Assembly: GCA_964391735.1 (NCBI GenBank)
Contig: CAYMNF010000076.1
Span: 1 to 6,807, forward strand
Direction of reading: 5' to 3'
Length of the DNA stretch: 6,807 bases
Source: CAG-1031 sp964391735
Lineage (GTDB): Bacteria; Bacteroidota; Bacteroidia; Bacteroidales; Muribaculaceae
The notes below the pieces were generated by a model, which was not told where the DNA came from, did no database searches, and saw only the letters and a program-made list of their open reading frames with translations. The first letter of the stretch is position 1, and each line of letters opens with the position of its first letter. The position numbers and the translations under genes are program-made. Shown here one piece after another: positions 1 to 6,807 of this stretch.

Positions 1-1761
1 TCGTCAACATCTATTGCCGACGCCCTGAAATATTTTGCCGGCGTCCAAATTAAGGATTACGGTGGCCTGGGTGGGTTGAAAACCATCAACGTCCGTTCAT
101 TGGGCTCTCAACATGTGGGTGTATATATCGACGGCATACGCATAACAAATGCCCAGAACGGCACGGTGGATTTGGGGAAATTCTCACTCTCCACCCTTGA
201 GTCGGTGTCGTTATACAACGCAAACAAACTTGACCGCTGCCAGTCCGCCTCAGAGTATGCTTCCGGTGCCACGGTATATCTGCAGACACGCCAGCCCGCC
301 AGTGACTCCCTCTCGGTTTTGGGTGGGATAGGCTCCTTCCACACCTATAAAGGTAAAGTAACAGCACAATTCAACCGCAAGGGGTGGGCAGGTTTCCTTG
401 ACGGAGAGTATCTCACCTCAAAGGGCGATTACCCATTCCGCTATAAAACGCAGTTTGAGGACACCGTGGGTGTGCGCCGTAACTCAGACATCGAGTATTA
501 CCGCATTGAGGGTGCCGCGTTCCATAAGGGTCTTTCGGCCCACCTTTACTGCTATGTCTCAGAGCGCGGTGTCCCCGGCGGAATCGTGCGCCGATTGTCT
601 GACAAGTACATAAATGTGGGGCGCGAGTGGGATGTGGATTGGTTTGCACAGGCATCATGGAACCGGCGTATATCTCAGCACCACAAAATTCTTTTTAATG
701 TGAAGTATACCCAGGAGTATCTGCGCTATTGCACTGACTATCCTGAAAACCAGAATACAGCCAGGGTAAACGACCACTATTGGCAAAAGGATGTCTATGC
801 ATCGGCAGCCTACGCCTTCACGCCATTTGACTGGCTGTCTGCCAACGTAGGATATGATATGCGGCAGTCATGGCTGCATGCCGACCTGCGCAATTTCCGC
901 CCCGTGCGGCGTCTTGACCAAAAAGCCGTGGTTGCCGTACAAGGGGAGTATGCCAATTTGCGTCTGGCCGCCTCGGTGCTTTACCAACATTATCGTGACC
1001 ACACGCGTACAAACACCGGGGCTGCCGACCCCCTCAGTAAGTTTACCCCGTCAATAACCCTGGGATACGGGTACAAGGGATTCTCATTCAGAGCATGGTA
1101 TAAAAGAATCTTCAGGGTGCCAACACTCAATGACCTGTATTATACCCGCGTGGGCAATCGCAACCTGAAGCCCGAATACACAAAACAATACAATATCGGC
1201 GCCGAGTACCATAATATCCACGGGCAGTGGAGCACTTCGGTTCAGGTTGACGCCTACATCAACAGCATTGAAAACCGCATTGTCTGCCTGCCCTTAAAGG
1301 GTACCTATTCTTGGACCATGATGAATTATGGAAAGACTTATTGCCGAGGCCTTAACGCAAACCTGTCAGAGCGGTTCTTTAATGGTCATTGGGTTTTCTC
1401 CATAGTCGGGTCGCTGACATGGCAACGTGACCTTAATCGCACTGACCCCCTTAGCCAGTCATACAATAAACCTATTTGTTATTCACCCACATTGTCCTAT
1501 GGCTTAACGGGGATAGTGCAGTGGCGATGGATAACCCTCACCGTGTCAAACCTGCATGTCGGCGAAAGGATGTGGTCATACGCCGATCCCGAGGATGTCC
1601 TCACCCCCTATGACAATGTGGACATGAAGCTGACCGGAAAGTGGCGGCTGCTCACAGCCTCGCTTGAGGTCAACGACCTCTTTGACGTGCAATATGAGCA
1701 CATTCCGCGCTACCCCATGCCCGGACGCAATATCTCCTTCTCCATGACAATCAATTTATAA
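1..1761 (+). CDS. TonB-dependent outer-membrane receptor, BtuB-like, 5' end outside window
   Basis: The reading frame is open from base 1 to the TAA at 1759-1761, giving 586 visible residues. The true start lies upstream; the TTG at 76 is an internal Leu codon. Visible residues 1-95 are the rest of the plug domain, with the family-typical stretch KDYGGLGGLKTINVRSLG followed by VYIDGIRI and, further on, LESVSLYN. The rest is a beta-barrel of alternating aromatic and polar strands. It includes the conserved receptor segment FRVPTLNDLYY (371-381) and GNRNLKPE (385-392), and ends in the strand NISFSMTINL. Such receptors import scarce ligands across the outer membrane using TonB-ExbBD energy. The signal peptide, TonB box and early plug are missing from view. 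The next gene, 11 bases downstream, encodes a YncE/DUF5074 propeller, as in Bacteroides cobalamin loci, so vitamin B12 is the likeliest ligand by context. Haem, a siderophore or another cofactor cannot be excluded. Six Cys are visible, which I consider many for an outer-membrane barrel. The receptor family is confident; the substrate is inferred. Confidence 0.93.
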   Translation, partial: SSTSIADALKYFAGVQIKDYGGLGGLKTINVRSLGSQHVGVYIDGIRITNAQNGTVDLGKFSLSTLESVSLYNANKLDRCQSASEYASGATVYLQTRQPASDSLSVLGGIGSFHTYKGKVTAQFNRKGWAGFLDGEYLTSKGDYPFRYKTQFEDTVGVRRNSDIEYYRIEGAAFHKGLSAHLYCYVSERGVPGGIVRRLSDKYINVGREWDVDWFAQASWNRRISQHHKILFNVKYTQEYLRYCTDYPENQNTARVNDHYWQKDVYASAAYAFTPFDWLSANVGYDMRQSWLHADLRNFRPVRRLDQKAVVAVQGEYANLRLAASVLYQHYRDHTRTNTGAADPLSKFTPSITLGYGYKGFSFRAWYKRIFRVPTLNDLYYTRVGNRNLKPEYTKQYNIGAEYHNIHGQWSTSVQVDAYINSIENRIVCLPLKGTYSWTMMNYGKTYCRGLNANLSERFFNGHWVFSIVGSLTWQRDLNRTDPLSQSYNKPICYSPTLSYGLTGIVQWRWITLTVSNLHVGERMWSYADPEDVLTPYDNVDMKLTGKWRLLTASLEVNDLFDVQYEHIPRYPMPGRNISFSMTINL

Positions 1762-1772
1762 TCAACATCAAA

Positions 1773-3065
1773 ATGTTTATGCCAAAAATTTTCAAACACT
1801 TTTTTTCCTCCCTTATTCTTTTGGCTGCCACTGTCAGCCTATCGGCGCAGGAAAAGATTATCCTCCTCAACGAGGGGAATTGGCAAGCCGATAATGGCCG
1901 AGTCACATTCTTTGAGGACGGCAAAATCGTCAGCAACCAATGGTTTCGTGAGGTCAATGGGTACAAACTGGGGGATACCCCCAACGACATTATCGCCGTC
2001 AACCCCGAATTAATTGCTATTGCAGTGAACTGGTCCAACATTGTCCAGTTCATCAACCCCGAGGGGAAGGCCGTTGCCGCCACTGAGGATGTCCCCAATA
2101 ACCGCAAGCTGGCAACTGACGGCAGGTATGTCTACATCACCTCATACGGGCATGAGTGCAAGGTTGGTGACACGTATCAGGAGTTCGAAAAAGGATATGT
2201 GGCAAAGATTGATACCGAGACCTTTCAAGTCATTTCAGCTGTGGAGGTCGGTTTTGAGCCTGAGGGCATCGCGTATTATGACGGTTATCTGTTTGTGGCT
2301 AATACCGGCGGATATGCCTTCCAGGAGGCTCATGAGTATGAGAAGACAGTAAGCATCATTAACGCAGAAACCATGGAGGTGACCCGTGAGATAGACACCG
2401 GGCAGATTAATCTGTACGGTAAATTGTCGCAAAGCGGGCAGTATCTGTGTATAAACTCCCCGGGTGACTACTATGATGTTCCGGCCGCAACCATCATCTT
2501 GGATTGCGAGGCTGCCCTGCAGGGCAAGGAGGACGAGGAATGCTTCGTCTCACTTGAATACGCCGCGACCTATAGTTGCGTCACCACCGACGGCATGTTC
2601 TACGCCATAGGGTCGCGCTACTCATACTTAACAAGCGAGTATGCCTTCAACTACATTATGATCGACCCGCAACTGGTGATGGAAAGCCGTGGCGGCGAGG
2701 GTATATATGATGATTTCCCCGGCACAGTGCTTGAGGACATAAAGAAAATGCAAATGCCCTACGGTATCTACGTCAACCCATACACGGGTTACATCTATGC
2801 CACGGATGCCGGCGGATTTGTTGAGGGAGGTACCCTGTATCAGTGGAACCCCAAGGGGGAACTTCAGGGGAAATTCGGGGTATACATCAACCCGGCACAC
2901 TTCCTGGCCCTGAACCCCAACGGCTCAACCGGCATCAACGGGGTGACCCTTGAGGCCGAGTCGTCCTCACCAGCAATCTTTAATCTCCGGGGACAACGGG
3001 TAACGTATCCCCGGGCCGGAGAGATATACATACGCAACGGAAAGAAGTTTATAAACATTAATTAA
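1773..3065 (+). CDS. Secreted YncE/DUF5074-type beta-propeller, BtuG-like, with C-terminal sorting-type module
   Basis: The protein has 430 residues. Residues 1-25 form a signal peptide with a hydrophobic core (LILLAATVSL) and a probable signal peptidase I site SLSA|QE. There is no Cys near it, so it is not a lipoprotein. The mature protein opens with LLNEGNW (31-37), the characteristic start of DUF5074/YncE surface propellers. Blade-like repeats follow, clearest at KIDTETFQVISAVEVGFEPEGIA, with PEGIA at 163-167, VANTGG at 175-180, and MPYGIYVNPYTGYIYATDAGG from 328. Residues 387-430 are a separate module described in its own entry. ATG 1773 is taken as the start; ATG 1779 (Met3) is equally possible and leaves the signal peptide intact. 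No Shine-Dalgarno is seen, as is usual in this phylum. In Bacteroides, the related BtuG propellers bind cobalamin very tightly and cap BtuB. The same role is inferred here from gene order and fold; ligand residues cannot be read by eye. A generic surface propeller for another ligand is the alternative. Confidence 0.88.
   Translation: MFMPKIFKHFFSSLILLAATVSLSAQEKIILLNEGNWQADNGRVTFFEDGKIVSNQWFREVNGYKLGDTPNDIIAVNPELIAIAVNWSNIVQFINPEGKAVAATEDVPNNRKLATDGRYVYITSYGHECKVGDTYQEFEKGYVAKIDTETFQVISAVEVGFEPEGIAYYDGYLFVANTGGYAFQEAHEYEKTVSIINAETMEVTREIDTGQINLYGKLSQSGQYLCINSPGDYYDVPAATIILDCEAALQGKEDEECFVSLEYAATYSCVTTDGMFYAIGSRYSYLTSEYAFNYIMIDPQLVMESRGGEGIYDDFPGTVLEDIKKMQMPYGIYVNPYTGYIYATDAGGFVEGGTLYQWNPKGELQGKFGVYINPAHFLALNPNGSTGINGVTLEAESSSPAIFNLRGQRVTYPRAGEIYIRNGKKFININ
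2931..3062 (+). other. C-terminal sorting-type module of the propeller protein
   Basis: Residues 387-430, after the last propeller blade, match the short C-terminal module of many Bacteroidales secreted proteins: an acidic/Ser linker, then FNLRGQRV, a Pro-rich turn, EIYIRNGKKF and a short basic/hydrophobic end. The pattern resembles the type A C-terminal domain that directs cargo through the type IX secretion system to the cell surface. The similarity is seen by eye only, and no secretion machinery is in the window. The third protein of the operon ends the same way, which makes chance resemblance unlikely. Confidence 0.7.
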
Positions 3066-3082
3066 TTTTTAAACCTAATACA

Positions 3083-6000
3083 ATGAGACTTAAACAATTA
3101 CTCTTGTCTGCCTTGGCGCTCGGCTGCTGCATCCCGACAAGTGCCGTACAGGTCAAGGTGACAATGAATGCCGTCTCCACCACCATGTCGCTTGCTGAGA
3201 AAGAGACAGGCGTCGAGGTTGAGGTAGGGGCTCCGGCCAACAAGGTTTACACATTTGATGTCCCGGCGGGGGAATATGTCCTCACCGCCTATGCGACAAA
3301 TGGCTCAACCGTCAACGGTACCATTGTCCTCCCCGTCAGTGAGGATGGCACGGAGCAGGAGTTTACTGTCCTGACAAATACTGCCTATGTCACCAACAAA
3401 AATGCTGACAATTCAACGTGGTCGGTTGAAAACGGCGACTACACCCTGGATGTTACGGTAAACACCCGCGAGGGAAGTCCCCGCCAAATCACTGTTGGCA
3501 GCAGCTCAACAGCCGGCAGGTATACCTTCCTTGCCCTCAACGGAAACAGTTACACAGCGGCGTTTATGCCGAGTGAGGAACACCGTAAGGAGGGTTATAC
3601 CACCCTGTACAAAAGCGGGACATTGACATTTAATGTCACTGTAAGCGGCAAAATACCCATGGCAGCTGACTATAGCATCACTTTACCCAAAGATGCCGAG
3701 TTGATGATAGGGATGAAATTTACCCACTTTACCGACTTCAAGGCTGTAGAGCCGGTGTCAACCGAAATAAAGGGTGACACAAAAGTCGTTACATATAGCC
3801 TTGCTGACGGACAGGTGTATAACTATCGTACCTGGCTTGAGGGCGGACTGACTCAGGGCGGTTACTTCACAATGTACGTTGACGAGACAAAGCAGCCTGA
3901 AATCAACTTCTCGTCGGCTGATTATGAGGCTTTTAACCCTAAAACCGTAAATCATGATGTCAAGAGCAATCAGGGTTATGAGACCGGGGATATCTTTGTA
4001 AACATCAACCCTCAGGGGCATCTGCGCTTGGCAGTCGGTGACAGTTATAACGCACATGCAATGCGCACGTGGGAGTTGACAGAAAACTCCACTAACAACT
4101 ACTTCATTGAGCCGGATTTCCATTATACCGTGGTTGATCTTGACGGTAATCCCTCAACCGGCGTTATTGAGATTGACAATGCCGACACATCTGTCTCAGC
4201 ATGGTCAAGGATCAAAGCAGTAGGCGAGGGCACTGCCATTGTGCTGGTAACCTACGATGCCATCGGGCTTAACTATTATTCCGGCCTCACCAAAACCCCC
4301 TATATGGGCGGAGAATATTGGGGCGCAATCTGGCCTGAGAACACCGCCGCGTATGTCGTTACAGTAGGACAACCCGAGAGTACCGTGGTGCCAAACATGG
4401 TCATCAACAGTGAGTACAATCAGGGTGCCCTTAAGGTTGCTGGTCAGAACGTTGACGCTGAGCATGACGTCTTCTACTATCTTGACACCGAGCCGGGAGC
4501 TTATTATACCTTTACACCTGAAGGGGCTGAGAACATAACAATCGCTTACCCCGAAATAGGTGAAAATTCTGCCTCGTACCACGGCTTCAGTGCCGAGGGT
4601 GTCACCAAGAATGCCGACGGTTCATATACCCTTTTGTTGAAAGAGGGCCGGCAGATTGTCAGATTGACCGATGCCGCCGGTAACTCCGCTTATCAGGTTC
4701 TCACGGCCAAACCTTGTCATCGTGAAATCACCAATGTCAGCGCCCCCGGCAGTGGCATCTTCCAGCCCGGCGACGAGGTGAAAATCCAGTATTCAGGGTT
4801 GCGCCATCCCGCCAACAAGCTTGCCGGCATATACAACATGTCAGCCTACGTAACATACAACGGTATACCCAACGGCTCATCGTTGATTCTGGGCTCGGGG
4901 CAATATACTTTCGGCTCAGCGGCCTCGGCACAGGCTGTCAGCGTGGTGATACCCTCTGATTATGACGTTGAGGCTACCCCTAATATTGAAATGACCAAGG
5001 GTGTGATTCAGGTAAACGGATATGGGGACCCCATCGGTAATCACCGTATTATCGACCCGGTTGCCGGGCGTTCTCCCAACTTCACCGCCGTGGCACACAA
5101 AACATACTTCGGCATGCTCCCCGATGTCTCAATTCCTATTTCGTCATACAGAAGTTTCCCAATAATTATAAAGGCTAATGCCACGATTGACGAACTTGAA
5201 ATCAGTTATCGCGGGAAGGCCTTGAATGCTGATGAGGCGACCTCCATGTACACCGGTTCATACGGAACATACGATGTCTTTGCCACTGCCGAGGGTCAGC
5301 GTTGCTACCGCAACACCTTCACCATAGCCGACGATGCCGAGGGTACACAAACCTTTAACATCGACTTTACACCGCTGGCTGAGGGTGCATGGGACGGCAA
5401 GACTCTCTCAGAACCCGCTGCAGTTGACGGGGTTTACAAAATCGCTACCGGTGCTGAACTTGCATGGTACGCTGCAGAGGTCAACAAGGGGAATAATGCT
5501 GACGCCCTTCTTATTGATGACATAGATTTAGGTGACTTTGCCTGGACACCCATCGGTAATAACTCAAAGAATTTTACTGCCGCCTTTAACGGCAATGGCC
5601 ATACGGTGAGCGGCTTGTACATTGGTAGCCCCACTGCAAACTATCAGGGACTTTTCGGCTACGCTAAAGGCAAGTCAGAATCAGCACCCTGTTTAATCTC
5701 AGGCATAACCCTTTATGGTCATGTATCTGCTAAACAGTATTCCGCAGGCATTGTAGGGTATATCAATCAGTATACCACGGTTGACGAGTGCGCCAACTAT
5801 GCCGACGTTGTTGGGGCCGGCACATATATCGGTGGTATAGTCGGATACATCGGTAACGCTACCGGTAAAGTAACCAACTGCTACAATGCCGGCAGTATCT
5901 CAGGTACCACCAATTGTGGCGGCGTTATTGGAGCACATTTTGCAAACGTTGTCGTTGAAAATGTATTCAACGTCGCAACGGTCACGGGCTCAAGTGTGGG

Positions 6001-6550
6001 AGCCTGCGTTGGCGGTACATCCTCAAAGGCGAATATGAAGAACATGTTTGCAATAGCAGAGTATAACATAGTTGATGCTCACACCCTTGTCAGTGAAGAG
6101 CAGATGGCCTCAGGCGAGGTGGCTCATCTTCTTGGCGAGAGCTTCGGCCAGACCCTGGGTGAGCACCCGCATCCCGTGCATGGCGGCGAGAGCGTCTACC
6201 GCATTGACTATGATGTAATCGCAGTTGAAAGCCGCGCTGCCGAGGAGGAGACCAGCGATGAAAATGTCCTCTACACCAACGGAAAATTGCCTGGAACAAT
6301 CAACGGCAAAAAAGTGGAATGGTATGCCGATGAGGACCTCACCCTGCCCGTCACCACCGTACAGGCCGACCATCATCTCTACGCAAGAATTGATAACGGC
6401 CAGACCGGGATTGACACCATCGAGCCCGCTGTAGAAATGGAGGCAGAATGGTATAACCTGCAAGGCCTTAAAGTTAAAGCCCCGCAGGAGGGAGAGCGCG
6501 GCATCTACATACGCGTTCAAAACGGCAAGAGCCAAAAAATAATCCTATAA
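3083..6550 (+). CDS. Large secreted multidomain surface protein (Ig-like regions, GLUG-type repeats, C-terminal sorting-type module)
   Basis: The protein has 1155 residues and starts 17 bases after the propeller gene, so it is probably co-transcribed. Residues 1-21 form a signal peptide, likely cut at TSA|VQ. Cys15 and Cys16 do not give a good lipobox (ALGC, with Leu at -2). Residues 22-345 are beta-rich with no domain I can name. Residues 345-430 look Ig-like: IKAVGEGTAIVLVTYDA resembles a Big_2 strand pair and is followed by MGGEYWGAIWPENTAAYVV. Residues 430-780 are further beta-sandwich-like sequence. Residues 782-853 (DGVYKIATGAELAWYA, AFNGNGHTVSGLYI) are the usual lead-in to a GLUG solenoid, whose repeats occupy about 854-992. 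The following segment (EEQMASGEVAHLLGESFGQT) is often found after such repeats. Residues 1065-1105 (VEWYADEDLTLPV ... HLYARI) resemble one Listeria-Bacteroides InlB B-repeat. Residues 1109-1155 are a C-terminal sorting-type module. The function is unknown. An extracellular adhesin-like or ligand-binding accessory of the receptor-propeller pair is the most natural guess. I do not assign it to the BtuH family. Confidence 0.85.
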   Translation: MRLKQLLLSALALGCCIPTSAVQVKVTMNAVSTTMSLAEKETGVEVEVGAPANKVYTFDVPAGEYVLTAYATNGSTVNGTIVLPVSEDGTEQEFTVLTNTAYVTNKNADNSTWSVENGDYTLDVTVNTREGSPRQITVGSSSTAGRYTFLALNGNSYTAAFMPSEEHRKEGYTTLYKSGTLTFNVTVSGKIPMAADYSITLPKDAELMIGMKFTHFTDFKAVEPVSTEIKGDTKVVTYSLADGQVYNYRTWLEGGLTQGGYFTMYVDETKQPEINFSSADYEAFNPKTVNHDVKSNQGYETGDIFVNINPQGHLRLAVGDSYNAHAMRTWELTENSTNNYFIEPDFHYTVVDLDGNPSTGVIEIDNADTSVSAWSRIKAVGEGTAIVLVTYDAIGLNYYSGLTKTPYMGGEYWGAIWPENTAAYVVTVGQPESTVVPNMVINSEYNQGALKVAGQNVDAEHDVFYYLDTEPGAYYTFTPEGAENITIAYPEIGENSASYHGFSAEGVTKNADGSYTLLLKEGRQIVRLTDAAGNSAYQVLTAKPCHREITNVSAPGSGIFQPGDEVKIQYSGLRHPANKLAGIYNMSAYVTYNGIPNGSSLILGSGQYTFGSAASAQAVSVVIPSDYDVEATPNIEMTKGVIQVNGYGDPIGNHRIIDPVAGRSPNFTAVAHKTYFGMLPDVSIPISSYRSFPIIIKANATIDELEISYRGKALNADEATSMYTGSYGTYDVFATAEGQRCYRNTFTIADDAEGTQTFNIDFTPLAEGAWDGKTLSEPAAVDGVYKIATGAELAWYAAEVNKGNNADALLIDDIDLGDFAWTPIGNNSKNFTAAFNGNGHTVSGLYIGSPTANYQGLFGYAKGKSESAPCLISGITLYGHVSAKQYSAGIVGYINQYTTVDECANYADVVGAGTYIGGIVGYIGNATGKVTNCYNAGSISGTTNCGGVIGAHFANVVVENVFNVATVTGSSVGACVGGTSSKANMKNMFAIAEYNIVDAHTLVSEEQMASGEVAHLLGESFGQTLGEHPHPVHGGESVYRIDYDVIAVESRAAEEETSDENVLYTNGKLPGTINGKKVEWYADEDLTLPVTTVQADHHLYARIDNGQTGIDTIEPAVEMEAEWYNLQGLKVKAPQEGERGIYIRVQNGKSQKIIL
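5642..6058 (+). repeat. GLUG-type tandem protein repeats within the large surface protein
   Basis: Five imperfect repeats of about 28-32 residues start at Y854 (YQGLFGY), Y886 (YSAGIVGY), Y915 (YIGGIVGY), N944 (NCGGVIGA) and V972 (VGACVGG). Each carries a Gly-rich strand, followed in repeats 2-5 by a V/M-x-x-C/V/M-x-N/I-type strand and a variable turn. Repeats 2 and 3 are closest to the GLUG consensus; repeats 4 and 5 have drifted. The pattern fits a right-handed beta-solenoid. Cys870, Cys903 and Cys933 fall at nearly the same place in repeats 1, 2 and 3. The repeats are visible at protein level and are not exact at DNA level. Confidence 0.75.
6407..6547 (+). other. C-terminal sorting-type module of the large surface protein
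   Basis: Residues 1109-1155 begin GIDTIEP, then WYNLQGLKV, a Pro/Glu/Gly turn, GIYIRVQNGKSQ and KIIL. This follows the same order as the end of the propeller protein (FNLRGQRV ... EIYIRNGKKF). It is the pattern of Bacteroidota type A C-terminal secretion domains, which are usually cleaved after export by type IX secretion. The assignment rests on motif order only. Confidence 0.7.
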
Positions 6551-6555
6551 TCTTG

Positions 6556-6601
6556 ATTGAAGGCTGGCACGTTGCCCAACCGCAGTGTGTCAGCCTCCAA
6601 T
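6556..6601 (+). terminator. Long hairpin after the operon, probable 3' end or terminator without a clear U-tract
   Basis: Bases 6561-6575 pair with 6582-6596 over 15 positions around the 6-base loop CCAACC (6576-6581). Beyond one A/C mismatch, ATTG (6556-6559) pairs with CAAT (6598-6601). Three of the pairs are G-U wobbles on the + strand (6567-6590, 6571-6586, 6572-6585). They would be A/C mismatches in an antisense transcript, so the structure is built for RNA from the operon strand. It starts 5 bases after the stop codon of the last gene. No T-run follows, so it may terminate weakly, or mainly protect and define the mRNA 3' end. Confidence 0.6.
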
Positions 6602-6630
6602 GTATATGCATGATAGATAAACATTTAGGA

Positions 6631-6658
6631 AAAGTAATTCCCCCCTTTGGGAAACTTT
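6631..6658. other. Second, bulged hairpin in the AT-rich spacer
   Basis: AAAGT (6631-6635) pairs with ACTTT (6654-6658), and TTCCC (6638-6642) pairs with GGGAA (6649-6653), with a two-A bulge and the loop CCCTTT. All pairs are Watson-Crick, so it can form from either strand. It could be a backup terminator for the upstream operon before the tRNA promoter. It has no proper T-run, and chance in a short spacer is possible. Confidence 0.3.
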
Positions 6659-6680
6659 CTTGGTGAAAAAACCAAAAATA

Positions 6681-6712
6681 TTTGCACAGGCAAAAAAAAC
6701 GACTTACCTTTG
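6681..6712 (+). promoter_or_regulatory. Bacteroidota-type promoter for tRNA-Lys
   Basis: TTTG at 6681-6684 (the -33 element) and TACCTTTG at 6705-6712 (the -7 element, consensus TAnnTTTG) are separated by 20 bases that include an A-run. This matches the primary sigma factor consensus of Bacteroidota, and the spacing fits. Transcription would start near 6718-6720, leaving a leader of about 18 bases before the tRNA at 6737. Confidence 0.8.
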
Positions 6713-6736
6713 CAACGCAAAACCCCAAAGGGTGAT

Positions 6737-6807
6737 GATTCGTTAGCTCAGTTGGTAGAGCACAACACTTTTAATGTTGGGGTCCTGGGTTCGAGCCCCA
6801 GACGGAT
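6737..6807 (+). tRNA. tRNA-Lys (anticodon UUU), 3' end cut by window
   Basis: All four arms can be folded. The 5' acceptor strand GATTCGT (6737-6743) pairs with ACGGAT... (6802 onward, one G-T pair). The D stem is GCTC/GAGC around AGTTGGTA. The anticodon stem CAACA/TGTTG encloses the loop CTTTTAA, placing anticodon TTT at 6770-6772. The variable loop has five bases, and the T stem CTGGG/CCCAG encloses TTCGAGC. The window ends one base short of the full acceptor stem, so the discriminator base and any encoded CCA are not visible. It lies on the same strand as the operon but has its own promoter. Confidence 0.95.

Noticed and set aside
76..78. TTG as the start codon of the receptor gene
   Set aside because: The frame is open from base 1, and residues 1-25 (including ALKYFAGVQIKDYGG) are clearly plug-domain sequence, so the gene begins upstream of the window.
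1751..2107. Minus-strand reading frame of 118 residues, and other minus-strand frames inside the three genes
   Set aside because: They are fully or almost fully inside strongly supported + strand genes, have no recognisable domains, and read as shadows of those genes.
3063..3070. TAATTTTT between the propeller and the large protein as a -7 promoter element
   Set aside because: It lacks the final G of TAnnTTTG, overlaps the stop codon, and has no matching -33 TTTG that I could find. Co-transcription is simpler.
3122..3130. Lipobox around Cys15/Cys16 of the large protein
   Set aside because: Leu at -2 (ALGC) fits the consensus poorly, and the residues after it (CIPTSAVQ) lack the acidic surface-export signal of Bacteroidota lipoproteins. 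A signal peptidase I site (TSA|VQ) and a C-terminal sorting-type module explain export better.
6722..6733. Small ACCC-CAAA-GGGT hairpin in the tRNA leader
   Set aside because: Four pairs in a short leader are easily explained by chance, and no leader element of this type is known to me for tRNA genes.
6551..6736. Possible small gene or riboswitch in the spacer before the tRNA
   Set aside because: No convincing reading frame with a start and coding pattern is present. The spacer is accounted for by two hairpins and the tRNA promoter, and no cobalamin-riboswitch-like core is visible.

Overview
The window looks like Bacteroidota DNA, most likely Bacteroidales. A Muribaculaceae- or Prevotella-like gut lineage is possible, but this is inference. 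Four things support the assignment: the genes have A-rich leaders with no Shine-Dalgarno sequence; the tRNA promoter has the Bacteroidota form TTTG-N20-TAnnTTTG; the protein families are typical of Bacteroidota surface uptake systems; and two proteins end in a C-terminal sorting-type module (Y/F-N-L-x-G-x-x-V ... G-x-Y-I-R-x-x-N-G-K) common in that phylum.

Layout: three genes run head to tail on the + strand with gaps of only 11 and 17 bases, so they probably form one operon. (1) Bases 1-1761 hold the 3' part of a TonB-dependent outer-membrane receptor; its signal peptide, any N-terminal extension, the TonB box and the start of the plug lie upstream of the window. (2) Bases 1773-3065 encode a secreted YncE/DUF5074-type beta-propeller. 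(3) Bases 3083-6550 encode a 1155-residue secreted multidomain protein with Ig-like beta-sandwich regions, a GLUG-type repeat solenoid, an InlB-repeat-like piece and a C-terminal sorting-type module. A long hairpin follows (6556-6601), then an AT-rich spacer with a second hairpin, a tRNA promoter, and a tRNA-Lys(UUU) cut by the window end one base before its acceptor stem is complete.

Working model: a receptor next to a YncE/DUF5074 propeller is the arrangement of the Bacteroides BtuB-BtuG cobalamin systems, in which the propeller is a surface ligand-capture protein sitting over the receptor. Cobalamin is therefore the best guess for the substrate, but nothing in the window proves it; any cobalamin riboswitch would lie upstream. 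The notable departure is that the propeller has no lipobox. It has an ordinary signal peptide and the same kind of C-terminal module as the third protein, so both may reach the surface by a type IX secretion-like route instead of as lipoproteins. The third protein has no function I can name and is the most open part of the locus.
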